Part shown: piece by piece, positions 13,297 to 14,842 of the stretch | How positions within the stretch are numbered: the first letter of the stretch is position 1 | Layout: each line of letters opens with the position of its first letter | Source of the DNA: Desulfobacterales bacterium | GTDB lineage: Bacteria; Desulfobacterota; Desulfobacteria; Desulfobacterales; UBA11574 | Direction of reading: 5' to 3' | NCBI GenBank assembly: GCA_012974475.1 | Contig: JAAXQD010000167.1 | Coordinates: 1-14,842, forward strand | Length of the DNA: 14,842 nucleotides | Notes under the pieces: generated by a model | Databases searched by the model: none | Seen by the model: only the letters and a program-made list of their open reading frames with translations | What the model was told of the DNA's origin: nothing | Position numbers and translations under genes: made by a program

Positions 13297-14451
13297 ATGA
13301 AACTTTTTGCTATGGCAGAATCGATCATTCGGAACATTGTACTTACATGCTTAATTATCATGGTCTGGACGGCATCAGACGCTTGGAGCCAGCCGGATCA
13401 CAAGCTTGAACCTTCCCAATTCCCTTCCCTGATGACCAGCATCCGAACCAACGGTTCATTGGATTTCTGTGGAGAACCCGTTGACCTGGAGGAACAGGAA
13501 ATCCGGGAGCGTCTGGAAAAAGAGCTGCTGCTTACGCTGTGGAATCGGCCCCAGGTGATTCTCTGGATCAAGCGGTCTGCCCGATATTTTCCGCTGATTG
13601 AATCGCTGCTCAAAAAACAACACCTGCCGGATGATCTCAAATATATCGCAATTGCAGAAAGCGCCCTGCGACCCCATGTCGGCTCTCCTAAAAAGGCCAT
13701 CGGGTTCTGGCAGTTTATGGCGGCCACCGGCCGGAAATATGATTTGAAGATCGACGCGGAAAAAGATGAGCGCCGCAATATTTTCAAATCGACCCAAGCG
13801 GCCATTATGTATTTTAAAGATCTTTATGACCTGTTCGGATCCTGGACACTTGCAGCCGCTGCTTACAACATGGGTGAAGAAGGCTTGGAGGCGGAAATAC
13901 TTGCGCAAAAAACAAACCATTACTTTCGGCTTTATCTCCCCTTGGAAACGCAACGATATGTTTTCCGGGTCATTTCAGCCAAAATAATCCTGGAAAATCC
14001 GGAAGAATACGGTTTTCACTTGAAACAAGAAGATCTTTATCCCCCCTTAAGATTCGAACGAATAACCATCGAATGTTTTCAAGAAGTCCCCATTCTCATT
14101 GTCGCTCAAGCCGCCGATACCCATTTCAAAAGAATAAAAGATCTAAACCCGGAAATCAGAGGTCATTTTCTGGCCGTCGGAACGCACACCATTCTGATCC
14201 CCGAGGGTTCGGCACGGAGTTTTCATGACCGTTTTAAAGCGCTTGTCGACCAATGGCTGGCTGAAAGAAAGGAGCGGACGTATGTGGTTAAGGAGGGCGA
14301 TAATCTGACAACCATTGCCGAACGCTTTAATGTTCCGCTGCCGGTTTTGCTGATATGGAATCGGCTGGGGCGGAAAAAATATATCCACCCCGGTGACCGG
14401 TTGGTCATCTATTCCCCTGAGATCAAAACAGAAGCTGATGTTCAGGAATGA
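13297..14451 (+). CDS. Membrane-bound lytic murein transglycosylase, MltD-like, with LysM domain
   Basis: An envelope enzyme of 384 residues that cleaves peptidoglycan glycan strands to form 1,6-anhydromuropeptides. A signal sequence or anchor spans about 10-31 (no lipobox). The SLT domain (about 95-230) has the catalytic Glu121 in AIAESALRP, then AIGFWQFMAATGRKYDL (134-150) and AAAAYNMGEEGL (186-197), typical of MltD. A single C-terminal LysM domain, about 328-372 (TYVVKEGDNLTTIAERF, HPGDRLVIY), binds glycan. E. coli MltD is longer and has two LysM repeats, so this is a shorter form. No ribosome-binding site is visible for the ATG at 13297; Met6 is an alternative start. A SPOR lipoprotein gene follows after 110 bp, suggesting a cell-wall or division module. 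Confidence 0.9.
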   Translation: MKLFAMAESIIRNIVLTCLIIMVWTASDAWSQPDHKLEPSQFPSLMTSIRTNGSLDFCGEPVDLEEQEIRERLEKELLLTLWNRPQVILWIKRSARYFPLIESLLKKQHLPDDLKYIAIAESALRPHVGSPKKAIGFWQFMAATGRKYDLKIDAEKDERRNIFKSTQAAIMYFKDLYDLFGSWTLAAAAYNMGEEGLEAEILAQKTNHYFRLYLPLETQRYVFRVISAKIILENPEEYGFHLKQEDLYPPLRFERITIECFQEVPILIVAQAADTHFKRIKDLNPEIRGHFLAVGTHTILIPEGSARSFHDRFKALVDQWLAERKERTYVVKEGDNLTTIAERFNVPLPVLLIWNRLGRKKYIHPGDRLVIYSPEIKTEADVQE

Positions 14452-14512
14452 TGATAAGCCATGGCCGTAAATTGCAGACCCTGATATTGAATTATCATAT
14501 AAATTTTCAGTA

Positions 14513-14524
14513 GGTTATTTAACC
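14513..14524. repeat. Small dyad upstream of the SPOR lipoprotein gene
   Basis: GGTTA-TT-TAACC at 14513-14524, in the 110-bp gap after the transglycosylase gene. Too short and AT-rich to be called a terminator; it could be an operator or chance. Confidence 0.25.
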
Positions 14525-14561
14525 ACTTAACCTTCCGGGAACATACATTTTTAAATCATCT

Positions 14562-14842
14562 ATGGATTGTTCTGGTTCATCCGAAAACAAAAGCATTGGT
14601 TTCGAGAAACTATTGGTTTCGTTCGTCCTTGTCTTTACGCTTTTTTTTCTTCCAGGTTGCGCCTCTACTCCCATGAAATCATCCTTTGAGCCACCTTTAC
14701 AGACCCCTTTGGCATCGATCCATTACACAATTCAGGCAGGCGCATTTTCAAATATGGAAAATGCACTACGGTTTACCGATAAACTAAGGCGCCAAGGATT
14801 AGACGCGTATCATTTTATCGATCCTGCGGGTATTTATAAGAT
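14562..14842 (+). CDS. SPOR-domain lipoprotein, N-terminal part (cut by window edge)
   Basis: An open frame from the ATG at 14562 runs off the window (93 codons visible). Residues 16-32 are hydrophobic and end in the lipobox LPGC with Cys33, so the product is a lipoprotein; a 15-residue polar N-terminus before the signal core is rather long. From about residue 54 the sequence HYTIQAGAFSNMENALRF, then KLRRQGLDAYHF, is the start of a SPOR domain, which binds glycan strands lacking stem peptides at division septa. Placement after a lytic transglycosylase, which contributes to making such glycans, supports a septal role. No clear ribosome-binding site is seen; the frame opens after a stop at 14520-14522 and no better start exists. 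What follows the SPOR start is not visible. Confidence 0.8.
   Translation, partial: MDCSGSSENKSIGFEKLLVSFVLVFTLFFLPGCASTPMKSSFEPPLQTPLASIHYTIQAGAFSNMENALRFTDKLRRQGLDAYHFIDPAGIYK

Overview
The window looks like ordinary chromosome from a Gram-negative, probably anaerobic bacterium, most likely a Desulfobacterota/Desulfobacterales-type deltaproteobacterium. This is inferred from gene style (a SPASM radical SAM protein, a MoxR/CoxE-like pair with the DNGGWSM variant, GC content near the high 40s, outer-membrane and lipoprotein genes) and not from any marker gene. No rRNA, tRNA, CRISPR array, phage gene or insertion sequence was recognised.

Layout from left to right. (1) 48-857: an exported, probably outer-membrane beta-barrel protein, followed by a gene-poor stretch with an 18-bp direct repeat and small stem-loops. 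(2) 1348-1893: an open frame that appears to join the N-terminal and C-terminal ends of a PaaK-like acyl-CoA/adenylate ligase with the catalytic middle missing. (3) 6151-1935, minus strand: a complete polar amino-acid ABC transporter in the order aapJ-aapQ-aapM-aapP, with a strong intrinsic terminator between the binding-protein gene and the membrane genes. (4) 6152-6657: about 500 bp without a gene but rich in dyads. (5) 6658-11295, plus strand: a radical SAM/SPASM protein, a MoxR-type AAA+ ATPase, a CoxE-like VWA protein and an MFS transporter; the last three are spaced by 8 bp each and form a tight operon. (6) 13069-11321, minus strand: a periplasmic SIMPL-domain protein, then a ZnT9-like cation diffusion facilitator. 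(7) 13297 to the right edge, plus strand: an MltD-like lytic transglycosylase with a LysM domain, then the start of a SPOR-domain lipoprotein cut by the window edge.

How the genes work together. The aap genes form one uptake system: AapJ captures amino acids in the periplasm, AapQ/AapM form the channel and AapP powers it. The MoxR/VWA pair resembles the chaperone pairs that mature or activate metalloenzymes; next to a radical SAM protein and an exporter-like MFS protein it may form an undescribed maturation or modification module, but its substrate is not visible here. The right end is a cell-wall module (glycan cleavage plus septal-glycan binding).

The most notable regulatory structure is in the SIMPL/MltD divergent intergenic region, where two promoter-like sequences are near mirror images and carry the same GAAACCTG element next to an extended -10. 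The most notable coding oddity is the internally deleted ligase. The window does not contain an obvious new defence or mobile system.
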